Source: DATEVL01 sp035281845 (lineage in GTDB: Bacteria > Chloroflexota > Anaerolineae > Anaerolineales > E44-bin32). Taken from it: a stretch of DNA of 23,368 bases. This document shows positions 23,272 to 23,368 of this stretch, piece by piece; the first letter of the stretch is position 1; each line of letters begins with the position of its first letter. Below the pieces are notes generated by a model, which ran no database searches, was not told where the DNA came from, and worked only from the letters and a program-made list of their open reading frames with translations. The position numbers and the translations under genes were made by a program. The DNA lies in NCBI GenBank assembly GCA_035281845.1, contig DATEVL010000048.1, positions 1 through 23,368 of the forward strand. Direction: 5' to 3'.

Positions 23272-23273
23272 CC

Positions 23274-23368
23274 CTAGTGGGCCGCGGCCGCCTTTCGAAT
23301 CGCCCCCTCGAGCTCTTCGAGCGTTACCGGTTTGAAAACGAAGGCGTCGGCGCCCTTGGCCATAGCGT
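23274..23368 (-). CDS. Response regulator receiver domain, C-terminal end (partial)
   Basis: The minus strand from the window edge to a TAG at 23276-23274 reads AMAKGADAFVFKPVTLEEL and ends EGAIRKAAAAH. GADAFVFKPV is the beta-5/alpha-5 end of a receiver (CheY-like) domain, with the conserved Lys-Pro pair. The phospho-acceptor part lies outside the window. The stop comes directly after alpha-5, so this is a lone receiver or a protein with the receiver at its C-terminus. Confidence 0.8.
   Translation of the reverse strand, partial: AMAKGADAFVFKPVTLEELEGAIRKAAAAH

Overview
The window reads as a piece of a high-GC chromosome, most likely from the Chloroflexota (an Anaerolineae-like lineage), probably a metagenome-derived genome. 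This is inference, since there is no rRNA marker. It rests on three things: the phosphomutase / DUF3090 / kinase-fold triad known mainly from Actinobacteria and Chloroflexi; a TIGR03663 (Agl23-like) membrane glycosyltransferase with an NHL tail and several Pro/Thr-linker surface proteins; and dense intergenic repeats of the GACCAC and GATTGG kinds plus many palindromes. About half of the genes appear to start at GTG or TTG.

Layout. 1-117: the tail of an unidentified gene. 270-3976: rarA, then a tightly packed phosphomutase-like gene, DUF3090 and a PI3K/HipA-like kinase-fold gene; two copies of one repeat family bracket DUF3090. 4244-7579: a 1111-residue GT39-like membrane glycosyltransferase fused to an NHL propeller. 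7745-8779: a short homoserine dehydrogenase. 8871-10525 (minus): an OmpR-type regulator and sensor kinase, divergent from an SH3b lipoprotein (10702-11853). 11855-14190 (minus): a decayed NHL / beta-propeller / RHS surface protein, with an amber codon at a conserved Trp, a frameshift and loss of its 3' end. 14295-18008: a candidate attenuated leader, then an ABC ATPase, ABC-2 permease, tandem GNAT and HAD hydrolase. 18280-19266 (minus): a CAP-LysM-TM cell-surface protein. 19331-20205: nearly 900 bases without a recognisable gene, with promoter-like signals facing both ways. 20206-22957: a diacylglycerol-kinase-family lipid kinase and a helicase-associated (XPB/Ssl2 N-terminal-like) protein. 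22958-23273: a repeat block with three 34-bp tandem units. 23274-23368 (minus): the end of a response regulator.

How the genes fit together. The 5' part combines replication-fork maintenance (RarA) with the uncharacterised conserved triad. The middle and right parts are mostly envelope biology: glycosyltransferase, lipoprotein, RHS remnant, CAP-LysM protein, ABC exporter, lipid kinase and two-component signalling. Best candidates for something new are the triad with its repeat-bracketed DUF3090, the leader in front of the ABC operon (small ORF, hairpin, perfect terminator, possible antiterminator), and the gene-free 19331-19930 stretch behind a good minus-strand promoter. All calls come from reading the sequence and translations; no database search was run.
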